Shown piece by piece: positions 39,320 through 47,680 of a stretch of 64,000 nt of DNA; the stretch's first letter is position 1; each line of letters starts with the position of its first letter. Source of the stretch: Citrobacter braakii (GTDB taxonomy: Bacteria > Pseudomonadota > Gammaproteobacteria > Enterobacterales > Enterobacteriaceae); contig NZ_NAEW01000005.1 of assembly GCF_002075345.1 (NCBI RefSeq), positions 248,001 through 312,000 on the forward strand, in the 5' to 3' direction. Made by a program: the position numbers and the translations under genes. Below the pieces are notes generated by a model. The model ran no database searches and had not been told where the DNA came from. It was given only the letters and a program-made list of their open reading frames with translations.

Positions 39320-40804
39320 ATGTCCGCATGCTCATTCTCAAATCCGATAAAAATCCGTGGCGTTGATGATGTTATTAATTGCATCGACTCTCACAGAAAA
39401 ATAAATGGCAGAGCCGGTGTTATTTGGTGGTTAGCGCTAGGTGGCCTATTTCTTGACGCTTTTTCAAATTCAGCTCTCAGCGCTGGATTAAATCCAATGA
39501 CCCGTAATTTAAATTTGAGCGCGACCGAAGTTGCGTTGCTGACCTCATTTTCATCGTGGGTTGCCATATTATTTAACCCCATTGGCGGCTGGATCGCCGA
39601 TCGCTGGGGTCGAGTTCCGCCGCTGATTATTGCCAAAATAATGGCGGTGATTGGTGCGTTGCTGGTGATGTCGTCCTCCAGTTTCAGCACCATTATCATA
39701 GGTCGCTTCTTTGTTGGCGTTTCTTACGGGATGGATTTTGCCGTGGCCATGGCGATGCTGGCGGAGTTCACCCCAGTGAAACTAAAAAGCCGTTTAAACA
39801 CCTGGCAAGGGGTCTGGTATGTCGCAGTTTGTTTAAATCTGGTATTGGCGTTGATGTTTTATTCCTGGGATGTTGGGGATGCTATCTGGCGTTATTCTAT
39901 TGCTGTGACGGCGTTATGCGGACTGATTGTCCTCTTTTTCCAGTTTCGTTATTTAGTTGAAAGTCCGGTATGGCTGGCGAGAAAGTCACGTCTTCCTGAA
40001 GCCGTGGCTGCTATGAATAAAATATACGGTGTATACGGTGATGATTTTATTCTGGCACCAAAAGCAGAGCAAAAACCTGTCATTGGGCAAGCGGAAAAAG
40101 GTGTGAAAAATGTACTTTTAATATTTCGTGGCGTTTATTTACCGCGCACGATTCTGGCTTCTACGGTTCAGATTTGCCAGTCAATACAATATTTTGGTGT
40201 CGGCTGGTATTTGCCGGTTATTAGCGCCGCGATGTTCGGTAAAAACTTTGTATATGCAACCATTTGTTCATTATTTTTTAACATTTTTGGTATCGTAGGG
40301 GGCTTCCTGTCGCCCGTAATAGGTCGCAGCCTGGGCCTGCGCCGTTCGTCGGCGATCGGTTTCGCCGTGGCTTTTCTCGTACTGCTCACGTTGGGATTGT
40401 TCAGCGACAGTATGCCGCTGTGGGCCTCTTTGCTGGTCCCCGCGCTGTTTATTCTTTGCCACTCTGGCGGGCCTGGCGCAAACGGGAAAAGCCTTTCATC
40501 ACTCTCTTTTCGCAGTGAACTGCGGGCGGGTGCCAACGGTGTGGTGGGGGCGCTTGGCGCAATCGGTGCAGCGCTTGGGTTGTTTATTTTTCCCGTTTTC
40601 CGCGATTTGTACGGCCTGCAAACGACTTTTCTGATCATGTCCGCCGTTCCGCTATTTGCGAGCATCGTCTGTTTTGCGATCCCGTGGGATCCCACTCGCA
40701 CTACCATCCAGCCGGATAACGAGCCTGGCGCCCCTCAGTTCGCACCATCACATTCGCCTTATCCAGAGTCGATGGCCCCGGAGTCAAACAGGAGCACTAA
40801 ATGA
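39320..40804 (+). CDS. MFS transporter, first gene of the glycerol-like operon
   Basis: A 494-residue transporter with about 12 hydrophobic segments and MFS motif A (GGWIADRWGRVPP) after the second. FAVAMAMLAEFTPVKLKSRLNTWQG resembles the sugar-porter/aromatic-acid type motif in the fourth to fifth segments. It probably imports the substrate of the downstream kinase. The ATG at 39320 follows AAGGGG; upstream in-frame ATGs at 39305 and 39254 are less likely, the latter lying inside the terminator stem. Its TGA overlaps the kinase ATG (ATGA). The Pro/Ser-rich C-terminal tail of about 40 residues is unusual. Confidence 0.85.
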   Translation: MSACSFSNPIKIRGVDDVINCIDSHRKINGRAGVIWWLALGGLFLDAFSNSALSAGLNPMTRNLNLSATEVALLTSFSSWVAILFNPIGGWIADRWGRVPPLIIAKIMAVIGALLVMSSSSFSTIIIGRFFVGVSYGMDFAVAMAMLAEFTPVKLKSRLNTWQGVWYVAVCLNLVLALMFYSWDVGDAIWRYSIAVTALCGLIVLFFQFRYLVESPVWLARKSRLPEAVAAMNKIYGVYGDDFILAPKAEQKPVIGQAEKGVKNVLLIFRGVYLPRTILASTVQICQSIQYFGVGWYLPVISAAMFGKNFVYATICSLFFNIFGIVGGFLSPVIGRSLGLRRSSAIGFAVAFLVLLTLGLFSDSMPLWASLLVPALFILCHSGGPGANGKSLSSLSFRSELRAGANGVVGALGAIGAALGLFIFPVFRDLYGLQTTFLIMSAVPLFASIVCFAIPWDPTRTTIQPDNEPGAPQFAPSHSPYPESMAPESNRSTK

Positions 40805-42345
40805 TTGAGTATGAAGATGTCATTCTGGCGATAGACGAAGGGACATCCGGTACGCGCGCAGCAGTGGTGGCGCGAAATAGCCAAGTCTACTGCCTTGAAT
40901 ACCAGCCGCTTCAGGTCAGCAGCCAGCGTCATGGCGTCGTCGAACAAGATGCTGATGAAATATTACAAGCCACCATTGCGGTATGTCGCACAGCGATTGC
41001 CAACGCGCAGCGTAGCAAGATGCGCATTGTGGCGCTGGCAATTGCTACGCAACGTTCAACGGCGGTGCTCTGGGATGTAGGCACTGGCAAGGCGCTGGTA
41101 CCAGCGATGGTTTGGCAGGATGCACGTTTTACGGATGAACTGGCGCAACTTGCCCCTGAATGGGATGAAAAGCTGCTACCGCTTATTGGTCGGCCGGTTG
41201 GGATACGCTCTCCTTACCTTTGGGCGTCATACCATATCGCCAATACACCGGCAGTGAACAAAGCGTACCGGGCTGGAACGCTGGTGTTTGGCACCGTTGA
41301 CAGCTGGTTGCTCTGGCATCTGGCGCAAGAAAAAAAATGTGTCACAACCCCCACTAATGCCACCTCTGCCGGGGCGTATTGCCTCAACGAACATCAGTAT
41401 CACCTGCCTTGGCTGCAGACTTTGAATTTCCCGACGTCATTGCTGCCTGAATTACATGATGATGCCGATGACTTTGGCACCACGCGTGAAGATATCCTCG
41501 GTATTAGCGTCCCGATCCGGGCCTGTGCCGGAGATCAGTTTGCGGGGGCTATCGGGCTTGGCTGCACTGAACGCGGGCAGGCTTTTTGTATGCATGGGAC
41601 CGGCAGCTTCGTCGATTTAATGATGGGGCCGACGGTGCCGACACTGAAAAAGAGCTGTGAAAGCACGCTCACGATGACGGCGCGCCGCCAAAAAGGACGT
41701 TCACACTTCTCTGTAGAAACATTCGTTCCGACTACTGGTTCGGCCCTGAACTGGGTGTGCGAAAAGCTGCGCTGGTTTGACTCACCCGAACAAATTAGCG
41801 AACTGGCCGCGCAGGCCACTGATTCTGGCGGCGTGAGTTTTATTCCTGCATTGACGGGACTGCGTGTACCTCATTTGCAACCACAGGCCCGCGCTTCCCT
41901 TAACGGTATTTCAATCTCGACCACGCGCCCGCAGGTGGCTTACGCCATTCTGGAAGGTATTGCGCATTCAGTCGCAGCCTGTATTCGCGCGAATGAAGCG
42001 GCAACCGGTATTCCCACACAAGAACTGATGGTCGGGGGCGGGTTGTCCAATAGCGATACGTTATTGCAAATTCAGGCTGATATTAGCGGGATCCCCGTTC
42101 GGCGGATGACAGAAACAGCACGGGCTAGCTTACGCGGTGCGGCGTTTCTGGCAGGAGCCGATGGGCTGCTGTGGAACTCGTTGCCCGAGGCCTGCGCCAC
42201 GCTGAAAACAGCGCGTCTGTTTGAACCCAAAATCAATCATGTCCTTCGCGAACAAAAAATAAACCGCTGGGAGATGCGTATTGCGCTCGAAATGGATACC
42301 GCCAGCAGCCTCACTTCAGCCAATCAGGAGCATACCCACTCATGA
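40801..42345 (+). CDS. FGGY-family kinase related to glycerol kinase
   Basis: A 514-residue FGGY kinase, closest in outline to GlpK. The phosphate-binding loop is AIDEGTSGTRAA (about 10-21). GlpK pocket positions can be matched: Arg85 in ATQRS, Trp105 in VWQD, the Tyr of SPYLW, the catalytic Asp in CAGDQFAG and the Phe of HGTGSF. The Glu that follows the Arg in GlpK (QRE) is Ser86 here. It thus probably phosphorylates a glycerol-like polyol with altered or added substituent (inference). Reading is coupled by ATGA overlaps on both sides. The E. coli YgcE kinase, in a comparable unexplained cluster, is a possible relative. Confidence 0.85.
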   Translation: MIEYEDVILAIDEGTSGTRAAVVARNSQVYCLEYQPLQVSSQRHGVVEQDADEILQATIAVCRTAIANAQRSKMRIVALAIATQRSTAVLWDVGTGKALVPAMVWQDARFTDELAQLAPEWDEKLLPLIGRPVGIRSPYLWASYHIANTPAVNKAYRAGTLVFGTVDSWLLWHLAQEKKCVTTPTNATSAGAYCLNEHQYHLPWLQTLNFPTSLLPELHDDADDFGTTREDILGISVPIRACAGDQFAGAIGLGCTERGQAFCMHGTGSFVDLMMGPTVPTLKKSCESTLTMTARRQKGRSHFSVETFVPTTGSALNWVCEKLRWFDSPEQISELAAQATDSGGVSFIPALTGLRVPHLQPQARASLNGISISTTRPQVAYAILEGIAHSVAACIRANEAATGIPTQELMVGGGLSNSDTLLQIQADISGIPVRRMTETARASLRGAAFLAGADGLLWNSLPEACATLKTARLFEPKINHVLREQKINRWEMRIALEMDTASSLTSANQEHTHS

Positions 42346-44021
42346 AGTTTTTCCCTTCGCGAAAGCCCAACAAAACACGCAGTGAAATGTACGGCGCAGA
42401 GCCGCTGCGTCTGCAGCGACCTGAGCAACTGGACCGACTGGAAAGCGAAACCTACGACATTCTGATTGTAGGCGGCGGCGTGACGGGTGCTTATGCGGCG
42501 CTGGATGCCAGCCTGCGTGGCTATCGGGTCGCGCTGATTGAGAAAAGTGATTTCGCCTCGGGGACATCATCCAAGTCATCAAAAATGGTGCACGGCGGTC
42601 TGCGTTATATCGAGCAGGGGAACCTGGGGCTGGTGCGCCACTCTTTGCTAGAGCGCCAGCGCATGCGCCGGAATGCTCGTCATCTGGTGCAGCGGCTTCC
42701 CTTTTTATTTCCTGTTCTCGATAAGAATGGCGTGTTCGATAAGCGCATGTCTTCGGCATTTGAAAGTCTGCTCTGGACCTACGATCTCGCAGGTGGATGG
42801 CGGGAAGGAATCCTTCACCAAAAATTGACTCCAGCGGAAGTACTGTCGCACTGCCCAACGCTGAAAGAAGAGCAACTCTCCGGCGGTTTTATGTATTTCG
42901 ATGCCCGCGTTGATGATGCCAGATTGACGCTGGCCCTGGTGCGCACGGCAGCGTTTCATGGGGCGACGGTGACGAACCATGCCGAAGTCATTGAAATCAC
43001 ACGTGACCTGCACGGCAAAGTCAATGGGGCCATTGTGTATGCCGATACCCGAGAAATTCGGGTCAAAGCGCGGGTTGTCATTATGGCGACGGGCGTCTGG
43101 CTGCGTGACTGGAATGGACTGAAAAAAGGGGAAGCGTCCCCACTGAATATTCGTCCGGCGAAGGGGGTTCACGTCGCGATCCCATGGATGAAAATTCGCA
43201 ATGATTGCACGGTGACCATCCCGGTTGCCGGACGCAGTCGGCGCGCGACCATTACGCGCTGGGGCAACGTTTCCTATCTGGGCACTACGGATGAAGACTA
43301 TCAGGGCGATCTGAATGATGTTCACTGTAATCGCTCTGAGCTGGACTTTCTGCTGGAAGGGGCAAACTCGGCGCTGAAAACGGATCTGCGCCCGGAAGAT
43401 GTAGTGGGAAGTATCGCCGGTTGCCGTCCTCTGGTGGGGATGGCGGGTGGAAAGACCGTTGAGATGAAGCGTAACCATGAGATTCGGGTTTCAGCGGACG
43501 GGCTGATAACCATCGTCGGCGGTAAGCTAACGACATCACGTCATATGGCGGAAGAAACCATCGACGCAGCCAGCAAAATACTGGGCCGTAAAAAGGCCTG
43601 CTCAACGAAAACTGCATATTTGCTGGGCGCAGCTGGCTATGACCCGCAGGCCATTCTGGCCTCTGGTGGTCTATCTGCGCATCTGGGCGAACGCTATGGC
43701 ACCGAAGCCCATTTTGTCAGTGACATTATTCAGACCGCACCTTCGCTGATGAAACCTATTGTCGCAGGGCTTCCCTATACCGAAGCGGAAGTAGTGTATG
43801 CCGTGCGCCATGAGCTCGCCAGCACCGTTGACGATGTGCTGTCGCGCCGAATTCGTGCACGGCTGATGGCACGCGACGCCTCAGCCGCTGCCGCTGAACG
43901 CGTTGGGGAGATTCTACAACAAGAACTCCAATTACATCCTGACCACGTGGCTAAACAGGTCGCCAGCTATCAGGTCGCAATTAAACATGAAAAATCAATG
44001 CTTATGGGGACATCCGAATGA
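42342..44021 (+). CDS. GlpD-like FAD-dependent glycerol-3-phosphate-type dehydrogenase
   Basis: A 559-residue flavoprotein of the GlpA/GlpD family. An N-terminal extension of about 35 residues precedes the FAD motif ILIVGGGVTGAYAALDASLRG; SKMVHGGLRYIEQGNLGLVR is the family signature. Arg in GCRPL and Lys in GGKLTTSR correspond to substrate-contacting residues of E. coli GlpD (Arg317, Lys354). The expected reaction is oxidation of the C2 hydroxyl of a glycerol-3-phosphate-like compound to a dihydroxyacetone-phosphate-like ketone, with electrons to quinone at the membrane. Overlaps of 4 bp join it to both neighbours. Confidence 0.87.
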   Translation: MKFFPSRKPNKTRSEMYGAEPLRLQRPEQLDRLESETYDILIVGGGVTGAYAALDASLRGYRVALIEKSDFASGTSSKSSKMVHGGLRYIEQGNLGLVRHSLLERQRMRRNARHLVQRLPFLFPVLDKNGVFDKRMSSAFESLLWTYDLAGGWREGILHQKLTPAEVLSHCPTLKEEQLSGGFMYFDARVDDARLTLALVRTAAFHGATVTNHAEVIEITRDLHGKVNGAIVYADTREIRVKARVVIMATGVWLRDWNGLKKGEASPLNIRPAKGVHVAIPWMKIRNDCTVTIPVAGRSRRATITRWGNVSYLGTTDEDYQGDLNDVHCNRSELDFLLEGANSALKTDLRPEDVVGSIAGCRPLVGMAGGKTVEMKRNHEIRVSADGLITIVGGKLTTSRHMAEETIDAASKILGRKKACSTKTAYLLGAAGYDPQAILASGGLSAHLGERYGTEAHFVSDIIQTAPSLMKPIVAGLPYTEAEVVYAVRHELASTVDDVLSRRIRARLMARDASAAAAERVGEILQQELQLHPDHVAKQVASYQVAIKHEKSMLMGTSE

Positions 44022-45577
44022 TCAGTAAAGAAGCGATTAAACGTGGTTACAACCGTGGAAATTATACTGTTGGCGCACATACTCGCCCCGCATGGGCAAC
44101 GGATATCACCAGCAGCGGTGGCGCGAAAGGAATGCAGGTTGATCCCGTTGCGATAAGCGAAGCGACGTTTGACCGGCTGCGGGTCATTGCCGATGAAGTG
44201 CTGATGTCGGAGTCCGATGTGATTACCTGGACCCGCGACTGGTGGGCCGGTTCGATGATTGCGGAAACCCAGGGCGTACCCGCCACCTCAAAAGGGGTGA
44301 TTGTGCGAGTTTCCACCGTAGAACAAATTCAGGACGTGATGCGTCTTGCCAGTGAATCCGCTATTCCAGTCACGGTTTCTGCCGGGCGCAGTAACGTTAC
44401 CGGAGCCGCATTGCCGCTACGTGGCGGGATCGTGCTCGACGTTTGCGAACTCAACAAATTCATTGACTTTGATCCACAAAGCCAGATTGTTGAGGTAGAA
44501 GCCGGCATGTTTGGCGATGTTTTCGAACAAATCATCCAAAAAGAGCACGGTATGACTATGGGCCACTGGCCGTCATCGTTTGGTATCAGTACCGTGGGCG
44601 GTTGGGTAGCCTGTCGTGGTGCGGGACAGCTTTCTACCCGCTACGGCAAAATTGAAGATATGGTTTTTGGAATGGATGTGGTGCTTGCAGATGGGCGCTT
44701 AATCACCGTTGGCGGTTATGCACGCAGTGCTATCGGGCCGGATTTACAGCAAATGTTTATTGGTTCGGAAGGCACGCTGGGCGTGATTGTGCGCGTGCGT
44801 TTGAAGCTTCATCGCCTGCCAGATTATGGCCGTGCCATCGCCTGGGGTTTTTCCAGTTTTGCCAGTGGGCTGGAGGCATGTCGCGAAATCTTACAACATG
44901 GTGCCAATCCGGCGGCACTTCGTTTGTACGATAACCTGGAAAGCGGGGTACAGTTTGGTTTGCCAGAGACCAATGCCCTGCTGATTGCGGACGAGGGAGA
45001 GCCAGAGATGGTAGACGCGGTGCTGGCTATCAGTAAGCGTGTTTGTCAGCGTAGTGGAAAGGAACTTGACGGTGAGGCGATTTTTGAGCGCTGGCTGGAT
45101 ACCCGGTATCTGACGGGGAAAAGCGCCGAAGGCTTTAAGAAAAGCCCCGGTCTGGTGGCGGACACGCTGGAAATGGTGGGGCGCTGGCGCGATCTCAGCG
45201 CGGTATATGATGACGTAGTGGCTGCGATTAACGCCGTGCCGGGGACGCTGGCCGGTTCAGCGCACCAGTCCCACGCCTATGTCGACGGCGCATGCCTTTA
45301 CTTCTCGCTGCGTGGCGATGTGGCTGTTGAGCAACGTGGGGCGTGGTATCGTGCGGCATGGGACGCGGCAAATGCGGTGCTGATTAAACACAATACCTCC
45401 CTTAGCCATCACCATGGCGTCGGTCTGCTTCGTTCCCCCTATATGCAGGCTTCTTTAGGTGAATCGCTTTCGGTTCTGGCGGATATTAAAAAAGCGCTGG
45501 ATCCGCAGAATATCCTTAACCCGGGAAAACTGGGTTTAAGCGCGGAGCTCCAATCACATCAGGCAGGTCAATCATGA
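44018..45577 (+). CDS. FAD-linked oxidase of the alkyl-DHAP synthase/YgcU type
   Basis: A 519-residue VAO/PCMH-fold flavoprotein. The FAD-binding segment TVSAGRSNVTGAALPLRGGIVLDV and WPSSFGISTVGGWVACRGAGQLSTRYGKIEDMV are typical. The C-terminal SHHHGVGLLRSPYM matches the His-rich active-site motif of alkyldihydroxyacetonephosphate synthase and of E. coli YgcU. Alkyl-DHAP synthase exchanges the acyl group of acyl-DHAP for a fatty alcohol. Placed after a kinase and a GlpD-like enzyme, this protein would receive a DHAP-like ketone, and could cleave or exchange an ether or ester substituent (inference). A simple alpha-hydroxyacid oxidase remains possible. Confidence 0.82.
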   Translation: MISKEAIKRGYNRGNYTVGAHTRPAWATDITSSGGAKGMQVDPVAISEATFDRLRVIADEVLMSESDVITWTRDWWAGSMIAETQGVPATSKGVIVRVSTVEQIQDVMRLASESAIPVTVSAGRSNVTGAALPLRGGIVLDVCELNKFIDFDPQSQIVEVEAGMFGDVFEQIIQKEHGMTMGHWPSSFGISTVGGWVACRGAGQLSTRYGKIEDMVFGMDVVLADGRLITVGGYARSAIGPDLQQMFIGSEGTLGVIVRVRLKLHRLPDYGRAIAWGFSSFASGLEACREILQHGANPAALRLYDNLESGVQFGLPETNALLIADEGEPEMVDAVLAISKRVCQRSGKELDGEAIFERWLDTRYLTGKSAEGFKKSPGLVADTLEMVGRWRDLSAVYDDVVAAINAVPGTLAGSAHQSHAYVDGACLYFSLRGDVAVEQRGAWYRAAWDAANAVLIKHNTSLSHHHGVGLLRSPYMQASLGESLSVLADIKKALDPQNILNPGKLGLSAELQSHQAGQS

Positions 45578-46149
45578 TAAAAAACCTTGGCGTGCTTCTG
45601 GCACGCCATCCCATCATCATGGCGATTTACGGCATTGAGCAACTGAAAACCGCGCTGTCCAGCAAAGCTGAAGTCTGCATTATTGCCAATATCGATCTGA
45701 TCAAGCTCCAGCCGGTGATCGAACTGCTGTCGAAGGCGGGAAAGTACGTCATCGTGAATATCGACAGCTGTAACGGACTGTCTCAGGATAAAGGCGGCAT
45801 CGATTATGTGGCTGAAACAGGGGCGATGGGGTTGCTCTCCACACGTTTGCAAACTGTACAGCGTGCGAAAAAATGCGGGCTGGTCACCATGCAGAAAATC
45901 TTCGTCACCGACCGTTCCACCTGGCTACGCAGCCTGAAAGCGGTGGAGCAAAGCGAACCTGATTATGTGCAACTGATGCCCGCGCAGATGCTGCCGTTGC
46001 TCTCGCAGGCCGATCGTAATGTGTTGCCACCGATTGTTGCGTCCGGGTTTGTCTGCAATGAGGAACATGCTCAGACGGCCCTGTTGCACGGCGCGATAGC
46101 CGTCTCAAGCAGCGACAGTGCGTTATGGGATGTGACTCTTCTACGTTAA
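45574..46149 (+). CDS. GlpP-family transcription antiterminator
   Basis: A 191-residue TIM-barrel protein of the GlpP family (B. subtilis GlpP has 192, E. coli YgcP 191). Conserved features include VIVNIDSCNGLSQDKGGIDYV, GAMGLLSTR, MQKIFVTD, PDYVQLMPAQM and IVASGFVCNEEHAQTALLHGAIAVSSS. GlpP binds glycerol-3-phosphate and then glp leader RNA, letting polymerase pass a terminator (established in B. subtilis). Here the operon's own leader contains such a terminator at 39228-39276, so the likely target is its own mRNA with a phosphorylated pathway intermediate as ligand (inference). Overlaps the oxidase gene by ATGA. Confidence 0.85.
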   Translation: MIKNLGVLLARHPIIMAIYGIEQLKTALSSKAEVCIIANIDLIKLQPVIELLSKAGKYVIVNIDSCNGLSQDKGGIDYVAETGAMGLLSTRLQTVQRAKKCGLVTMQKIFVTDRSTWLRSLKAVEQSEPDYVQLMPAQMLPLLSQADRNVLPPIVASGFVCNEEHAQTALLHGAIAVSSSDSALWDVTLLR

Positions 46150-46166
46150 ACCACCGGGAGCCAAAA

Positions 46167-46481
46167 ATGGAAAACACGCAGTTGTTTGTTGTTGCGCATT
46201 ATTTTGCCCAACCGGCGATGGGCGACAAGGTCAACGATGCGCTTAGAATGCTGGCGGAGGCGACACGTAAAGAACCTGAAAATATCACCTATGAGTTTTT
46301 CCGTTCCACGGAAGACGGCAATCGTTTTGTGATTGTTGAGACTTATCGTTGTGCGGAAGGTCTTGAACTTCACCGACAAACGGAACATTTTCAACGCATT
46401 GGCGTTGGGATAATCACCCCGCTGCTGGAGCGTAAAGAGGTGAAAAGCTTTCACATTCCTCCCGATGAACCACATAGGTAA
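46167..46481 (+). CDS. Antibiotic biosynthesis monooxygenase (ABM)-domain protein
   Basis: A 104-residue protein of the dimeric ferredoxin-like ABM fold, comparable in size to E. coli YgiN (a quinol monooxygenase). Typical features are the N-terminal QLFVVAHYFAQPAMGDKV strand-helix, TRKEPENITYEFFRS and a TYRCAEGLELHRQTEHFQRI segment with the conserved His. Members act on quinols or aldehydes, or merely bind ligands, so function is open. The ATG at 46167 follows GGGAG; it begins 17 bp after the GlpP-type gene. Confidence 0.75.
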   Translation: MENTQLFVVAHYFAQPAMGDKVNDALRMLAEATRKEPENITYEFFRSTEDGNRFVIVETYRCAEGLELHRQTEHFQRIGVGIITPLLERKEVKSFHIPPDEPHR

Positions 46482-46513
46482 AAGCTGTCTTTCTTACCAC
46501 AAGGAATACATCA

Positions 46514-47680
46514 ATGAACCATGTTATGAAAGATTTTACGTTTACGACGGTAGCGGAAATCATCGTCGAATGGGCGGGAGCGGCGCGATTAGGAGAGATC
46601 CTTTCGCCGCGGTTTAGCGCGCGTCGCGTATTGCTGGTAACCGACTCCGGACTGGTCAAAGCAGGGGTTTTACCGCCCATACTCCATAGCCTGCAAGACG
46701 CAGGGTTTAAGGTGACGGTTTATGATCGGGTGCAACCCGATCCGCATGAACGCCTCGTTCGCGAAGCCCTACAGGTAGCGCGTGACGGCAACTGCGACAT
46801 GGTTATTGGCCTGGGCGGTGGCTCCTCGCTGGATGTCGCGAAGTTGGTGGCCGTATTAATCAACTCAGAACAAGACCTGCAGGAACTTTACGGGATTGGC
46901 AAGGTTATCGGTCAACGCTTGCCGCTGGTAAATATTCCCACCACGGCAGGTACGGGGTCTGAAGTTACCAATATTTCCATTTTAACGACTAATGATGACA
47001 GCAAAATGGGCATTGTCTCCCCGCAGCTGTATGGCGATTTGGTGCTACTGGATGCGCAACTGACGCTGGGGTTACCGACGGTACACACCGCTGCTGCCGG
47101 GATAGATGCGATGGTGCATGCGATAGAAGCCTATACCAGCAAACATAAAAAGAACCCGCTCTCGGATGCATTAGCACGAGAGGCGTTACGTTTAATCAGT
47201 TGCCATCTGGTGGCCGCATGTCGTGACGGGAACAACCGTGAAGCGCGAGAAAATGTTCTGCTGGGCGCGATGCTGGCAGGCCAGGCTTTCGCCAATTCCC
47301 CGGTGGCAGCAGTGCATGCGTTGGCTTATCCCCTGGGCGCCCGGCACCATATTCCACATGGATTGTCGAATGCACTGATGTTGGTTCCGGTGCTGCAGTT
47401 TAACGCGTCAGCAGCGGCTCCACTTTATGGCGAACTGGCTGCCGTCATCGGGGCGCAGGTGACCGGCAACGTTGAAAACGATGCCCAGTCGTTTATTGCC
47501 GCGATAGTGAATATTATTGCGGCAACCGGCGCGCCAAACAGACTGCGTGACGTAGATGTTCCTGAAACGGGCCTGACGTTGTTGGCCCACGATGCTATGC
47601 AGCAGACTCGTTTGCTGGATAACAATCCCGTGACGCTTACTGAAGGCGATGCGTTGTGGCTTTACCAGCAGGCCTTTTAA
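46514..47680 (+). CDS. Iron-containing alcohol dehydrogenase
   Basis: A 388-residue group III (iron-dependent) alcohol dehydrogenase. The NAD-binding motif is GLGGGSSLDVAK near residues 96-107 and PTTAGTGSEVTN follows. The metal ligands are visible as Asp and His in GIDAMVHAIEAY and two further His in AVHALAYPLGARHHIPHG. It interconverts an alcohol and an aldehyde or ketone with NAD(H). As last gene of the operon it could process the alcohol released, or a C3 aldehyde or diol, from the pathway (inference). 32 bp separate it from the preceding gene. Confidence 0.87.
   Translation: MNHVMKDFTFTTVAEIIVEWAGAARLGEILSPRFSARRVLLVTDSGLVKAGVLPPILHSLQDAGFKVTVYDRVQPDPHERLVREALQVARDGNCDMVIGLGGGSSLDVAKLVAVLINSEQDLQELYGIGKVIGQRLPLVNIPTTAGTGSEVTNISILTTNDDSKMGIVSPQLYGDLVLLDAQLTLGLPTVHTAAAGIDAMVHAIEAYTSKHKKNPLSDALAREALRLISCHLVAACRDGNNREARENVLLGAMLAGQAFANSPVAAVHALAYPLGARHHIPHGLSNALMLVPVLQFNASAAAPLYGELAAVIGAQVTGNVENDAQSFIAAIVNIIAATGAPNRLRDVDVPETGLTLLAHDAMQQTRLLDNNPVTLTEGDALWLYQQAF

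Noticed and set aside
42705-43478. 257-codon minus-strand frame inside the GlpD-like gene
   Set aside because: Antisense to a well-supported flavoprotein; composition is shadow-like and no start signal is present.
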